Of a DNA stretch of 64,000 nucleotides, positions 46,501 through 55,447 are shown one piece after another. Where the stretch lies: NCBI RefSeq assembly GCF_002156875.1, contig NZ_NCSY01000014.1:148177-212176 (forward strand), given 5' to 3'. The notes beneath the pieces are model-generated. The model had not been told where the DNA came from, searched no databases, and worked only from the letters and a program-made list of their open reading frames with translations. The translations under genes and the position numbers were made by a program. This DNA is from Bacillus sp. EAC. GTDB taxonomy: Bacteria; Bacillota; Bacilli; Bacillales; Bacillaceae_G. Position 1 is the stretch's first letter; each line of letters starts with the position of its first letter.

Positions 46501-47300
46501 GGACAGAGTGGGTATCTGCTCAAGAAGGCACAAAATGGTACCATCAAGCTAGCATGCTTGATAGCGCTTGGGAAGTACGTCAACCTTTAGCGACTTACAA
46601 GCCAGGTCAGAAATTGGATGAAGAATGGTTCGCATCAGTTGCTCGTCCTCGTTTAGGAGATGGCTTCTGGAAGCCTTATCGTACAGGAAATAGCTTCGTA
46701 TTAAACATTCCTGCATGGGCTGATTCAGGAGTAGGTCACACAGGATCAGAAACGAATTATCCTGGAAATCAAACGCTAAAATTTTATCAAGGATCAAAAC
46801 TTGTGAAAGAAGCAAATGGGCAAGCGATCTACTCATTTATTAATTATCCAACTGAAAACACTGAATACCGAGTAGTTAGTGATGCTTGGCGTGACACGGA
46901 ACGCTGGAACACATCCGTTAAAACACATACAGAGTGGACTTTCTGGTCTAAGGAACAAGAAGAAGACAAAACAGAACTACCATTGATATCTCTTGATTAT
47001 AAAGTGGATACTGATATGTTCGGGAACGCAAAATCTGGCCGATGGATCGATTTAGGCTTGAATGCTATCCAAGTAGCTGGTGCTCCAGGAAACGGCAAAA
47101 TGAAAGGTGCATCTCTTGAAGTTTCATATGACGAAGGCAAGTCGTGGGAAGAAGTAGACTTAGATCGTGAGCGAGATGGATGGGAAGCAAAAATAGAGAA
47201 TCGTAAGAAGGCATCTTCTGTTTCACTTCGAGCTAGTGCTTGGGATGACGCAGGAAATAGTATTAAGCAAGAGGTTATTAAGGCTTTTGGTTTGAAGTAG
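43563..47300 (+). CDS. Large secreted subtilase of actinobacterial type
   Basis: 1245 residues. Signal peptide at about 1-30 (ALIAVPTFQAFA). The N-terminal region KHVITLITGDVVTVTEF, PEQAMPYLASGVLDRDIFNI and TALIADGYDD matches the prodomain style of long Streptomyces S8 peptidases. The catalytic residues are D252 (LDTGID), H284 (HGTHVAS) and S455 (SGTSMATP). A PA-like domain (about 810-925; DVKGKAVIVDRSDEV) lies downstream of the catalytic domain, not inserted in it. Fn3-like beta domains make up the rest. Base composition is a little richer in G+C than its neighbours. Acquisition from an actinobacterium is inferred, not shown. Confidence 0.92.
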   Translation: MNGKPRFKKYVTAMTTMALIAVPTFQAFAADSSNSILNSANRMSEETNLQGINAKASNGKHVITLITGDVVTVTEFADGQSVISVEPADKAGGGARILTTNKDTYVIPEQAMPYLASGVLDRDIFNITALIADGYDDASQETLPIIVQYSESKTRSAAMPTLKASKKTHELESINGVALSAEKKDTKTFWQDIKKNIQTAKATKALPTAEIKKVWLDGRVEASLEQSVPQIGAPTAWNSGFNGTGVKVAVLDTGIDAAHPDVAGQLKESKSFVPGEDVRDFNAHGTHVASTVLGTGAASEGKNKGVAPGASLLVGKVLSNEGFGAESWIIEGMEWAAHNAKIVSMSLGSSESSDGTDPMAQAVNNLSAETGSLFVIAAGNTGAEGIGSPGAADAALTVGAVDKSDNLAYFSSRGPRFGSSGLKPDLTAPGVNINAARSQFANKGSGSYLSMSGTSMATPHVAGAAAILSQRHPDWTGAQLKEALMSTTKKLDAIKPFEGGTGRLDVAAATLGKLRATGSLDFGFYDWPHDNDVPVEKTITYTNDGDESVTLDLSAKITGNNDSDAPAGLFKLSTNTVTVPAKGSAKVTVTLDPKLGALGARYQGQISANVEGKTVVHTSLAMIKEEEKYALTLNATDRDGSPTLAYINLLGPEGDPQFIAVNGTTELRLKPGTYSAMSMMDVDSETDHAGVALVGNPEINMNGPQTVELDARKANEITAKVPNETEASFRKMEYYREIDGNSVGDIYVMPVKVDKMYAAPTTAVKNGKFTLNTRWRLTEPVLTINFRGHELDEIPQAGSTLLKGNYNLEAVYAGKGAPEDYNGLDVKGKAVIVDRSDEVSGMERSAAALAAGAKLLITVNDGPTELSEYVGTETGDIPLAVAAISGTEGKNLVEAAKSGKVKLNVKGNPDTEYIYDLVDNHNNAIPRDLTYAPKTKELAKIDTQYKSDRQAPGGEFRWDIPSYRSNGVGFQFKLNLPSVRTEWVSAQEGTKWYHQASMLDSAWEVRQPLATYKPGQKLDEEWFASVARPRLGDGFWKPYRTGNSFVLNIPAWADSGVGHTGSETNYPGNQTLKFYQGSKLVKEANGQAIYSFINYPTENTEYRVVSDAWRDTERWNTSVKTHTEWTFWSKEQEEDKTELPLISLDYKVDTDMFGNAKSGRWIDLGLNAIQVAGAPGNGKMKGASLEVSYDEGKSWEEVDLDRERDGWEAKIENRKKASSVSLRASAWDDAGNSIKQEVIKAFGLK

Positions 47301-47403
47301 TTAATTGGTAAATACTTTTAAAAAACTTCTTGAATAGATTCATAGTCTAGAATAATCATTAAAATTTGTGTTAAAGTTTGGCACCTTCCAATAAAAAGGT
47401 TAC

Positions 47404-47437
47404 AAAAAGACCCTGAAAACTAATTTCAGGGTCTTTT
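47404..47437. terminator. Bidirectional terminator between convergent genes
   Basis: Stem AAAAGACCCTGAAA / TTTCAGGGTCTTTT with a 5-nt loop. It serves the subtilase and the leftward nucleotidase gene. Confidence 0.92.
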
Positions 47438-47446
47438 CTATTTTTC

Positions 47447-49849
47447 TTATTTTACTACTACTTTTGTCACTTTACTTACATTTCCTGCTTTATCTTTAGC
47501 AGTGAAGTAAAGGATTGTACCAGATTTTTGTTTAGTAACCTTGAAAGTAAACAATCCTTTTTTATTGCTAATTGTTTTGAAAACTTTCTTGCCAACCTTT
47601 AATTGTACAGAAGAACCTACTTCTGCCTTACCTACTAAACTAGTAGAAGTTCTTGATACTTTTGTCACCAATACAGGTGCATTTGGAGCAGTTTTGTCAA
47701 CCACTTTTGTAGTTAATGAAGGGCTAACATTGCCACCTTTGTCGACTGATGTTACAGATAGAACAGTTCCAGCTTTTAAAGTTTTAGTTAATGTTACTGT
47801 GAATACTCCACGATAGTTAGCGTCTGCTGTACCCACTACAGTTTTTCCGGATTTTACAGTTACTTTTGTACCTGCTTCTGCTTTTCCAGTAACTTTCATG
47901 TCGTTGTCATCTACTTGATTAACAACAGGTTTTGTTGGAGCTACAACATCCTTAACCTTAACTTGTGTATTGCTTACATTAAGTTTAGAGTCACTTGCAA
48001 TAACATTAATTGTTGTTCCAGCTTTTTGAACTGGAATTTCTACTGTAAAGCTTCCTTCTTTAGAAGCAGTAGTTGTACCGATTACTTTTCCATTTGCCTG
48101 TAACTTAACTTGAGCATCAGCAAAAGCTGTACCTGTTACTTTTGTTGATTTGTTTGTTACTTCTCCAACAATAGGTGTAGCCGGAGTTACTTCTGAAAGT
48201 TGAACTCTACCTTCAACAGTTGCGCTTACTTGTCCTTTAAATGATTTGAAATAATTAACAAATCCATCTAAATCTACTACACTTGTCACACGGTTTTTAC
48301 CAGATTTCAGAACAGTAAAGCCGTCGCCACCGTCTGCCATAAAGTTATTTACAGTGATTGAATATTCTTTAGTTGGATCGATTTTAGAACCATCTGGAAG
48401 ATAAATATCAAGTATTTTCTTACCGTAATCATTTTTATCTGTCCAAGTATAATGAAGACCAGCGATTGCCATGATCTTGTTATAACTTGGTGGAGCATTG
48501 AATTGTTGATTTAATAAAGTTCTTACTTGCTCTCCAGTAATAGTCATTGTAACTAAATCGTTACCGAATGGCTGAACTTTGAATAAATCTCCCCAAGTAA
48601 TTGTTCCTTTTGGAAGTGGGTTACGAATACCACCAGAATTCATGAATGCAAAATCTGTGTTAGTAGTTGCTTTCATGCCGTCAGCAATAAAGTTACCAAG
48701 AGCTGACTCACCACTTGGATTAGCTGCGTTAGTCAATACATCTGCTGTTTCGCCCATTACTTGGCTTACAGTTGGTTTGATATCTGCTTGATAGCCATCA
48801 AGCTCAGCTTTAATTTTTGCATCAGGCGTAATTTTGCTATGAAGAGTATCAACAACTTCAGCCTTTGCGTCTACGATATCTTGTGTAACTGGGTCAATTG
48901 TTAAATCAACATCCGAGAATGCTGTTCCATATGACCATGATTGTACTAGAAGTTTGCCATTTACTTTTGCGTTTAAAAGTTTATGATCATGTGCACCAAA
49001 AATCACGTCAACTGATTTGTCTGTTGCATTTGCTATGTCGACAACTCTTCCAGTTGCATCTGATCCGTCTGCTTTAGAAGAACCAGGATTATGTGCAAGA
49101 ACGACAATTGAATTAACACCTTTATCCGTTAATTCTTTTGCATATTTATTAATAGCTTCTACTTCATCCGTAAATTTAACACCTTCAACACCTTTTGGCG
49201 TTACAATCGTTGGAGTTTCAGTTGTAACAACCCCAATAAATCCGATCTTAGCTCCACCAACTTCTTTTACTACATATGGAGGTAAAATGGGTTCATTTTT
49301 ATCGTTTACAACGTTTGCTACGACATAGTCCATTGTTGAACCAGTAAACTTGCCATATTTTGCTTCATATTTCTCTGTTTTCGGGTTGCTTCCACCATCG
49401 ATTAGACGCTTCATTTCAGCAACGCCTTCATCAAATTCATGGTTACCGATTGTACCTACGTCAAAGCCAAGTTCATTCATAAAACGAATAGTAGGCTCAT
49501 CTTGTAATAATGCAGATACTGGAGGACTCGCTCCAACAAGGTCACCAGCTTGAAGCATAAGAGTATTCGCAGGATTAGTAGCTTCTCTTTCTTTTAAATA
49601 TGCTGCTAAATACTCGATACCTCCAGAGTAATCTACTACTTTACCAGTTGAATCTTTAATCGATCTCCAAGTATCAAGCTGACCATGATAGTCGTTAATG
49701 CCTAATAATTGAACATGAATGTCGCTATTTGTATCCGCTTTCACAGATTGAGGAACAATATTTAGAGGAGCTATTGTAAGGGCTAGCGCAGCAGCTAATG
49801 AACCTTTAAACAATCGCCTCTTAATATTTTTAGTTATCTTACTATTCAC
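47447..49849 (-). CDS. Secreted 5'-nucleotidase/metallophosphatase with Ig-like repeats
   Basis: 800 residues from GTG (codon at 49849-49847; AAAGGTGG upstream). Signal peptide at about 1-40 ending SVKA. The metallophosphatase domain (45-270) has LLGINDYHGQLD, GNHEFDEGV and FGAHDHKLL. The 5'-nucleotidase C domain (about 330-510) has SGGIRNPLPKGTITWGDLF and NFMADGGDGF. Three Ig-like units of about 80 residues follow (VTGTAFADAQVKLQANGK, VTGKAEAGTKVTVKSGK, LVGKAEVGSSVQLKVGK). It hydrolyses nucleotides outside the cell for phosphate or nucleoside salvage. No sortase motif or S-layer domain is present. Confidence 0.93.
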   Translation of the reverse strand: MNSKITKNIKRRLFKGSLAAALALTIAPLNIVPQSVKADTNSDIHVQLLGINDYHGQLDTWRSIKDSTGKVVDYSGGIEYLAAYLKEREATNPANTLMLQAGDLVGASPPVSALLQDEPTIRFMNELGFDVGTIGNHEFDEGVAEMKRLIDGGSNPKTEKYEAKYGKFTGSTMDYVVANVVNDKNEPILPPYVVKEVGGAKIGFIGVVTTETPTIVTPKGVEGVKFTDEVEAINKYAKELTDKGVNSIVVLAHNPGSSKADGSDATGRVVDIANATDKSVDVIFGAHDHKLLNAKVNGKLLVQSWSYGTAFSDVDLTIDPVTQDIVDAKAEVVDTLHSKITPDAKIKAELDGYQADIKPTVSQVMGETADVLTNAANPSGESALGNFIADGMKATTNTDFAFMNSGGIRNPLPKGTITWGDLFKVQPFGNDLVTMTITGEQVRTLLNQQFNAPPSYNKIMAIAGLHYTWTDKNDYGKKILDIYLPDGSKIDPTKEYSITVNNFMADGGDGFTVLKSGKNRVTSVVDLDGFVNYFKSFKGQVSATVEGRVQLSEVTPATPIVGEVTNKSTKVTGTAFADAQVKLQANGKVIGTTTASKEGSFTVEIPVQKAGTTINVIASDSKLNVSNTQVKVKDVVAPTKPVVNQVDDNDMKVTGKAEAGTKVTVKSGKTVVGTADANYRGVFTVTLTKTLKAGTVLSVTSVDKGGNVSPSLTTKVVDKTAPNAPVLVTKVSRTSTSLVGKAEVGSSVQLKVGKKVFKTISNKKGLFTFKVTKQKSGTILYFTAKDKAGNVSKVTKVVVK

Positions 49850-50504
49850 ACATTTTCCACCTTTCGACAAAATATTTAGTATTGCATGAATATTTTACTA
49901 GTATTAGAAATAGATTAATAGAGTTTTTTGAATTATTTTTTTGTAAAATTTTGGGTTGGGTGGATTTTTGCTTGAAAGTTAAGTTTGTATAAAGAGAATA
50001 AGTGCATGTGAAAAAGGCAGTGGTTCTATATTATATTGTAAATAGAATCTCAAGTTTAAAAGATTCCAATTCTATTTAGAGAATTGGGGCAATTTCATAG
50101 AATACTTTGATATATATAAGTTCTACTTTTTTGACGGAGTAGTCTATTTTCAACAAGAGTGACTACACTTTTACGCTCAAAATAACAAATGTGATGTAAG
50201 AGGTGGCACTCGTATTGTGTAACTTTACTTTAAGGTTTGTGTGTATATGTACTTGGTGGGGTATAGGATGTATGCTATTAAGTATTCCTGTAAACTATGC
50301 CCTCTAAATATAGCTTGTTGTTTGTATAAGCATCAGGTATTTTAGTTTTATGGATTTTTAGGGTTAATAATGCTTACTTTAGTAGGAGTTCTTGAAATAA
50401 CTAGTCTATTACACTAGTTATTAAGTAAAAGCGAATATCAAAGGAAAATGTAACTAAATGTCGAAGTATAATATTTAAAAGAATAAACAAACGGTGGGAT
50501 TCTT
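49850..50504. other. Left border of the A+T-rich island
   Basis: About 650 bp without a supported gene. It contains the promoter side of the nucleotidase gene, then A+T-rich DNA with no long frame, and near its right end a dyad (50396-50422) and a TATAAT (50467-50472) before the XRE gene. Confidence 0.5.
50396..50422. promoter_or_regulatory. Inverted repeat upstream of the XRE gene
   Basis: Perfect 10-bp arms AATAACTAGT / ACTAGTTATT separated by CTATTAC. It lies about 45 bp upstream of a TATAAT (50467) and 83 bp before the XRE start. It is a candidate operator for the adjacent regulator, or an element end. Confidence 0.55.
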
Positions 50505-50849
50505 ATGATATTTGGACAAAGATTAAAGGAATTAAGAGAAAAAGAAAAATTGAAGCCAGAGGAACTGGCGGAAAAAATTCATTTTACTAAAAGTGTTATT
50601 TGGAGCTATGAAAACGGTAAAAAAGAACCAACAATTGGGCATTTAATTAGACTTGCTGAATACTTTAATGTGTCAACTGATTATTTACTTTGTTTAGATA
50701 ATAAAATAGTAATCGAACTAGACCATTTTAGTAATGACAACATACATAAGTTCTCAATTAAAATAGAGAGAAATGAACTCACAGCAATCGAATTAAAAGA
50801 GATGATAACTTATATTAAAGTAAAAAGAATTATGGAAATAGAGAAGTAA
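50505..50849 (+). CDS. XRE-family helix-turn-helix regulator
   Basis: 114 residues. The N-terminal helix-turn-helix (about 1-60) is FGQRLKELREKEKLKPEELA, EKIHFTKSVIWSYENGKKEP, then LIRLAEYFNVSTDYLL, in the Cro/C1 style of Bacillus phage and element regulators. The C-terminal half is charged and may mediate dimers. It is followed after 34 bp by the DUF262 nuclease gene, so it may control it. GGTGGGAT upstream is a moderate ribosome binding site. Confidence 0.9.
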   Translation: MIFGQRLKELREKEKLKPEELAEKIHFTKSVIWSYENGKKEPTIGHLIRLAEYFNVSTDYLLCLDNKIVIELDHFSNDNIHKFSIKIERNELTAIELKEMITYIKVKRIMEIEK

Positions 50850-50883
50850 TAAGTTTATTTTGAAACTGTATAGGAGGATTCTA

Positions 50884-52629
50884 ATGGCTTTTGAAAGACC
50901 ACTTACAATAAAAGAAGTAGTAAATGACATCCATCGAAAAAAATATTTACTTCCTGCAATTCAAAGAGAATTTGTGTGGGATACAGAACAAATTGAAACA
51001 TTATTCGATTCTTTAATGAGAGGATATCCAGTTGGTGCATTTCTATTTTGGTTTGTTAATAAAGAGAATATTAATAAATTCAAGTTCTATGAATTTCTAA
51101 GGGATTATCATGAGCGTGACAATACACATAATGTTGAAGCGAATATTAGTGGGGAAGAGGATATAATAGCAATTCTTGATGGACAACAAAGATTAACTTC
51201 ACTATATGTTGGACTTAAGGGTTCATATGCTTATAAGCTTCCTAGAATGCGAGTAGAGAATGACTTAGCTTATCCAAATAGACAGCTATATTTAAATCTT
51301 CTAAGTGAATCAGAAGATTATGATATGACATATGACTTTAAATTTCTTACTGAACCAGAAGCTTCTAAAAGAAGTGAGGATTCATTTTGGTTTAAGATAG
51401 GGGACATTTTACGTTTTAAAGAAACATATGAAATTAATGACTTTATATACGAGAATGAATTAAACCTTGTAGATAAAGAAAAGGCAAAATTTGCTAATAA
51501 GACGTTGTTTAAATTACATAATGCTATTCATGATACTTTGTGTATAAATTACTATCTTGAGAAGTCACAAGAACTTGATAAGGTTCTTAACATATTTATT
51601 CGGGTTAATAGTGGAGGAACTCCTTTAAGCTATTCTGATTTATTGTTATCAATTGCAACAGCTCAATGGGAGCAACGAGATGCTAGGAAGACTATTACTT
51701 CATTTGTTGATGAACTAAATAATATTGGTGATGGGTTTGATTTTAATAAAGACTTAATCCTAAAGACTTGCCTAGTGTTATGTGATTTCAATGATATTGC
51801 TTTCAAAGTTGATAATTTTGATTCTTCTACAATGGATAGAATTGAACATGAGTGGGAGAACATTTCACAAGCTATCCGTTTAGCGGTACAATTAGTATCA
51901 AGTTTTGGATATAATTATAAAACTCTTACAGCAAATTATGTAATTATTCCTATCGCATATTATTTATATAAAAAGAGTAATCCACATAATTACGTTGAAT
52001 CATATAAATATATTAATGAAAGAAGAGAAATTAAAAGATTTATTACAATAGCTTTATTAAAGAGAATATTCGGTGGACAACCAGATAACGTACTAAAACC
52101 AATAAGAGAAATAATCAAGAACAACTTAGATAGTTTTCCGTTTAGGATTCTTAAACATGATTTAAAGGTTACTAATAAGACATTAAGATTTTCAGAAGAA
52201 GAAGTTGAAGACCTATTATGGACAAAGTATGGAAACAGGTATACATTTTCTGTTATATCTTTATTATATCCACATATTGACTATAAGAACACTTTTCACC
52301 AAGACCATATTTTCCCTAAGAGTTTACTAAAATCTCGAAGTAAACTTAAAAAAGAAGGGGTAATTCAGGATTCAATAGATTACAGTATTGAAAACTATGA
52401 TTATTTAGGAAACTTACAGCTAATTGAGGGTGTTCCAAATTTAGAGAAGTCTAATAAAAAGTTTGATGAATGGTTAGATGTGATATGTCTTAATGACCAA
52501 GACAGAGAAGCTTATATGGAGAAACATATGATTCCTGATGTTACATTAGATTTAGGTAATTTTGAGGAATTTATGAAAGAAAGAGAATGTTTGATAAGAG
52601 AAAAGCTTTTGGACATTTTAGTTAGATAG
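50884..52629 (+). CDS. DUF262-DUF1524 protein (GmrSD-like type IV restriction)
   Basis: 581 residues from ATG 50884 (AGGAGG upstream). The DUF262 part (about 1-300) has LLPAIQREFVWDTEQIETLF, GYPVGAFLFW, ILDGQQRLTSLYVGL and the NSGGTPLSYSDLLLS element. The C-terminal DUF1524 part has the HNH-like FHQDHIFPKSLL, followed by DYLGNLQLIEGVPNLEKSNK. The fusion of a ParB-like NTPase (DUF262) with an HNH nuclease is that of GmrSD, which cuts DNA with modified bases. The target modification here is unknown. A terminator follows. Confidence 0.9.
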   Translation: MAFERPLTIKEVVNDIHRKKYLLPAIQREFVWDTEQIETLFDSLMRGYPVGAFLFWFVNKENINKFKFYEFLRDYHERDNTHNVEANISGEEDIIAILDGQQRLTSLYVGLKGSYAYKLPRMRVENDLAYPNRQLYLNLLSESEDYDMTYDFKFLTEPEASKRSEDSFWFKIGDILRFKETYEINDFIYENELNLVDKEKAKFANKTLFKLHNAIHDTLCINYYLEKSQELDKVLNIFIRVNSGGTPLSYSDLLLSIATAQWEQRDARKTITSFVDELNNIGDGFDFNKDLILKTCLVLCDFNDIAFKVDNFDSSTMDRIEHEWENISQAIRLAVQLVSSFGYNYKTLTANYVIIPIAYYLYKKSNPHNYVESYKYINERREIKRFITIALLKRIFGGQPDNVLKPIREIIKNNLDSFPFRILKHDLKVTNKTLRFSEEEVEDLLWTKYGNRYTFSVISLLYPHIDYKNTFHQDHIFPKSLLKSRSKLKKEGVIQDSIDYSIENYDYLGNLQLIEGVPNLEKSNKKFDEWLDVICLNDQDREAYMEKHMIPDVTLDLGNFEEFMKERECLIREKLLDILVR

Positions 52630-52639
52630 GTATAAAATG

Positions 52640-52669
52640 ACGTTTGCTATGTTTAGCAAACGTTTTTTT
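52640..52669 (+). terminator. Terminator after the DUF262 gene
   Basis: Perfect stem ACGTTTGCTA / TAGCAAACGT with loop TGTT and seven T. Confidence 0.92.
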
Positions 52670-52897
52670 ATGTACTTTTAACTTTTTTATCTGATAACAT
52701 AATCGTTTACCGATTGAATGGATTAGTAGTTTCACTTCCGTACCCCTGTTAAATATTTATAACTTGTGGTTCTAATACAAAACAGGTATAATAATGAATT
52801 TTATCAAAAAATTGCTGTTTATTTAGGTATACCATTGTAAACTATTGAAATGAAACGAAAAATACGTCTGTAAAGGTATTTATTATTATATATAAAC

Positions 52898-52927
52898 GTT
52901 TGTAAAATGGTGTATACATTTATAAAC
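52898..52927. promoter_or_regulatory. Inverted repeat upstream of the serine recombinase
   Basis: GTTTGTAAAATG pairs with CATTTATAAAC around GTGTATA, 50 bp before the recombinase ATG. A related word CGTCTGTAAAGG lies at 52865. Resolvase genes often have such subsites (res) upstream, so this may be the recombination site and operator. The rest of 52670-52977 holds no gene. Confidence 0.5.
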
Positions 52928-52977
52928 TGTTTAGCTATAATTGGAATATATAGTCTAATTAAAGGAGTTTTTTGTAA

Positions 52978-53607
52978 ATGGCTAAAACAGTAGCTTACAT
53001 ACGCGTGAGTAGTAAAGACCAGAATCTTGCTAGGCAATATGAAGATATGAAACAATTAAGTATTGATGATAAATACATATATGAGGATAAAGCTAGTGGA
53101 AAAGATATGGATAGAATAGGTTATCAGTATATGAAAAAATCTATTGAAACAGGTGATACACTTGTAATTAAATCGTTAGACCGTCTTGGTAGGAATCAAG
53201 ACCAAATAAAAAATGAATGGCAGTACTTTAAAGATAATGAGATTAATATTCGAGTGCTAGATATGCCTGCACTAAATATTGACTATTCAAATGAGCAAAT
53301 GCAAGGAATGTTTAAAATGATAAGCAATATTGTATTTGAAGTAATGTCATGGAATGCAGAGGAAGAGCGGAGTAAGATAAAGCAACGACAAGCGGAAGGG
53401 ATAGCTATTGCAAAAGCAAAAGGTAAGCATTTAGGTAGACCTAAAATGAGCCTTGAAACACTTTCAAGTAATCAACGACAAATACTTAAACAAGAATATA
53501 AAGAATGGAAAACTAAAGAAATTACAGCGGTTGAATTTATGAAAAAGTTAGAGCTTAAAAAGAACTCGTTTTATAAAATCATAGGTGAATATGAGAAAAC
53601 TTTGTAG
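52978..53607 (+). CDS. Serine recombinase (resolvase/invertase family)
   Basis: 209 residues. The catalytic region is VAYIRVSSKDQNLARQYEDM with the nucleophilic Ser near residue 11, followed by LDRLGRNQDQIKNEWQYF. The long E helix SNIVFEVMSWNAEEERSKIK and a C-terminal helix-turn-helix (KGKHLGRPK, then KKLELKKNSFYKIIGEYE) complete a small resolvase/invertase layout. It probably acts at nearby sites to resolve cointegrates or move the island. AAAGGAG precedes the ATG. Confidence 0.92.
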   Translation: MAKTVAYIRVSSKDQNLARQYEDMKQLSIDDKYIYEDKASGKDMDRIGYQYMKKSIETGDTLVIKSLDRLGRNQDQIKNEWQYFKDNEINIRVLDMPALNIDYSNEQMQGMFKMISNIVFEVMSWNAEEERSKIKQRQAEGIAIAKAKGKHLGRPKMSLETLSSNQRQILKQEYKEWKTKEITAVEFMKKLELKKNSFYKIIGEYEKTL

Positions 53608-53726
53608 GCATTGACATTAATTGTGAGTGCTTTTTTTTATGGTTAGGGAACATTTTTTTAGATTTATAATTAAATGTTTTTATGTTGTGGTGGTGTTTAT
53701 GAGAATATGACAACTATGTTATTATT

Positions 53727-53757
53727 TTGAACATTATAAATACGTTAATGGTATAAT
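53727..53757 (+). promoter_or_regulatory. Candidate promoter of the ABC-3C operon
   Basis: TTGAAC (53727) and TATAAT (53752) with a 19-nt spacer, about 85 bp before the first gene. The -10 is good and the spacer long. Confidence 0.45.
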
Positions 53758-53843
53758 TAGGAAATATAAGGTAATTAATTTCCAAAAAGAATAAAGAACG
53801 GTATTAATACTAGATATTTAGAACGAATATTGGAGGGGGAAAT

Positions 53844-54980
53844 TTGGAAAGGCAAAAAAATGACGATACTTTAACGAAATTGGGGGATATTTATCATTTT
53901 TTAATAGTCTTAGAGCACTGTCTAGAATTAGGCGAAGGTGAGACCATTGCTGTTGAAATGTATGGTGACATCTCTAAGCTTTCGGAGAAGCAGTCAATAA
54001 ACATGGAAGTAAAGCATCATTATAAGACCCATAAACTAAGCGAAAGGAACATCGATTTTTGGAAGTCATTAAAGAACTGGGTTGAAAATAGTAAAAAAAT
54101 GGATGACTTTAAACAATTGATTCTTATCACTACTTCTGAAGTTGATGAAAAATTAAGTTTTTCTAAATGGAATAATCTATCAAAATATGAAAAATATCAA
54201 ACTATTAAAGATATTGGCTTAACTATCAAAGAGAGGGAAGAAACTTTTAGGAAAATCTATAATGAAATTTTCAACTATAGTGATGATATCCTCTTGAACA
54301 TATTGGAAAAATTAACTCTTTATACAAGTCAATCAGATATCGAAGAAAGATTCTCTAGACTACAGAAAGATAGATTCTTTTTTGGAATAGAAAATGAAAA
54401 GATTCCTTTCTTTATCAATGAACTTATGGGTTATATACTCACTAGACCTATTTCAAGCCCTCATACATGGTATATAAAACACGAAGAATTTAAGACTTAC
54501 GTTGTTGAAGTACTTAAACGATACTCAACCCATTCAAGACCTTTGCCTGACATTTATGCAGATAAAGAACCGCATAACATAGTGTCTTACTATAAGGAAC
54601 CATTTACAAAAGAGATTTATAATATCGAGTATGGAGATGAAGAAGTAAGAGATGCAATAATTAATTATTGGCGAACAAAACAAACTGCAATACACTATTT
54701 TCATAACCATCCGATTTATTTAAGAGACTTTAATTTATATAAGAGTGAGTTGGAAGCTAAATTAAATAGAATAAAACGGACTAAAAAAAGAAGTTTTGAT
54801 AATTCGAATATTAGGCAGTGTATTGTAAAATCACAGGATTTTTATGATGAAGGTTTAGACCTAGATGCAATTCCATTTGGTAGTATAAACCCTAATCGTT
54901 TATTCTTTCAACATGGTACTATTCACGAAATTGTAAATGAAAAAAAAATAACTTGGTTAATAAAGGATGACAAGTTATGA
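53844..54980 (+). CDS. ABC-3C system component 1, nuclease-like N-terminus
   Basis: 378 residues from TTG 53844 (GGAGGGGG upstream). The N-terminal part (about 1-110) fits a restriction-endonuclease-like fold: TLTKLGDIYHFLIVLEHCLE, VEMYGDIS with D42, and NMEVKHH with E55 and K57, a plausible (D)...ExK active site. The remainder is helical (SQSDIEERFSRLQKDRFFFG, KQTAIHYFHNHPIYLRD), as in the C-terminal domain of three-component ABC systems. Its stop overlaps the next gene by 4 nt (ATGA). It is probably the DNA-cutting effector of a conflict system. Confidence 0.78.
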   Translation: MERQKNDDTLTKLGDIYHFLIVLEHCLELGEGETIAVEMYGDISKLSEKQSINMEVKHHYKTHKLSERNIDFWKSLKNWVENSKKMDDFKQLILITTSEVDEKLSFSKWNNLSKYEKYQTIKDIGLTIKEREETFRKIYNEIFNYSDDILLNILEKLTLYTSQSDIEERFSRLQKDRFFFGIENEKIPFFINELMGYILTRPISSPHTWYIKHEEFKTYVVEVLKRYSTHSRPLPDIYADKEPHNIVSYYKEPFTKEIYNIEYGDEEVRDAIINYWRTKQTAIHYFHNHPIYLRDFNLYKSELEAKLNRIKRTKKRSFDNSNIRQCIVKSQDFYDEGLDLDAIPFGSINPNRLFFQHGTIHEIVNEKKITWLIKDDKL

Positions 54981-55447
54981 GTATAAAACACATTGAAAAT
55001 TTATCTTTAAACCCTTTTTTTTGCAGTGATATACTACACCATTTCTTATGTGGTTATAAAAATCAAAAAATAGATATAGGTCTAATCTATCTTGTTTTAC
55101 CTTTTATTTATTATAAAGACACAAGAAATTTGCTCATAAGTGCGAATAAAAGAAGTGATATTTATACTCTTTTTAAAGATAAAAAAGATAATAGAGTCTC
55201 ATTAGTTGGAATGCAGGAAAGAATTAAATTTTTTAGAGAATACACTAATCAATCATTAGTAGTTGGACATAATGAAAAAAAATTTTGGGTTGATAAACAA
55301 ATCTCGGTTTTAGAGAAAGTAAATTACAAACAGATTAAAAGCGAACAAATTAGGGATTATTTTAGAGCAGCTCATTACTTAGGTATCATACTTTCAAAAT
55401 ATGATTACAAAGACGTATTTATTAAGTTGGGAGTTACTACTGTATGA
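54977..55447 (+). CDS. ABC-3C system middle component
   Basis: 156 residues. NPFFCSDILHHFLCGYKNQK, IGLIYLVLPFIYYKDTRNLL, KRSDIYTLFKDK and KSEQIRDYFRAAHYLGIILS form an all-helical protein. This matches the small middle component described for three-component ABC systems, which links the effector and the ATPase. Both ends overlap the flanking genes by 4 nt (ATGA at 54977 and 55444), so translation is coupled and equal amounts are likely. Confidence 0.8.
   Translation: MSIKHIENLSLNPFFCSDILHHFLCGYKNQKIDIGLIYLVLPFIYYKDTRNLLISANKRSDIYTLFKDKKDNRVSLVGMQERIKFFREYTNQSLVVGHNEKKFWVDKQISVLEKVNYKQIKSEQIRDYFRAAHYLGIILSKYDYKDVFIKLGVTTV

Noticed and set aside
47915..49553. Plus-strand frames over the 5'-nucleotidase
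   Set aside because: All are antisense to conserved metallophosphatase and Ig-like coding sequence.
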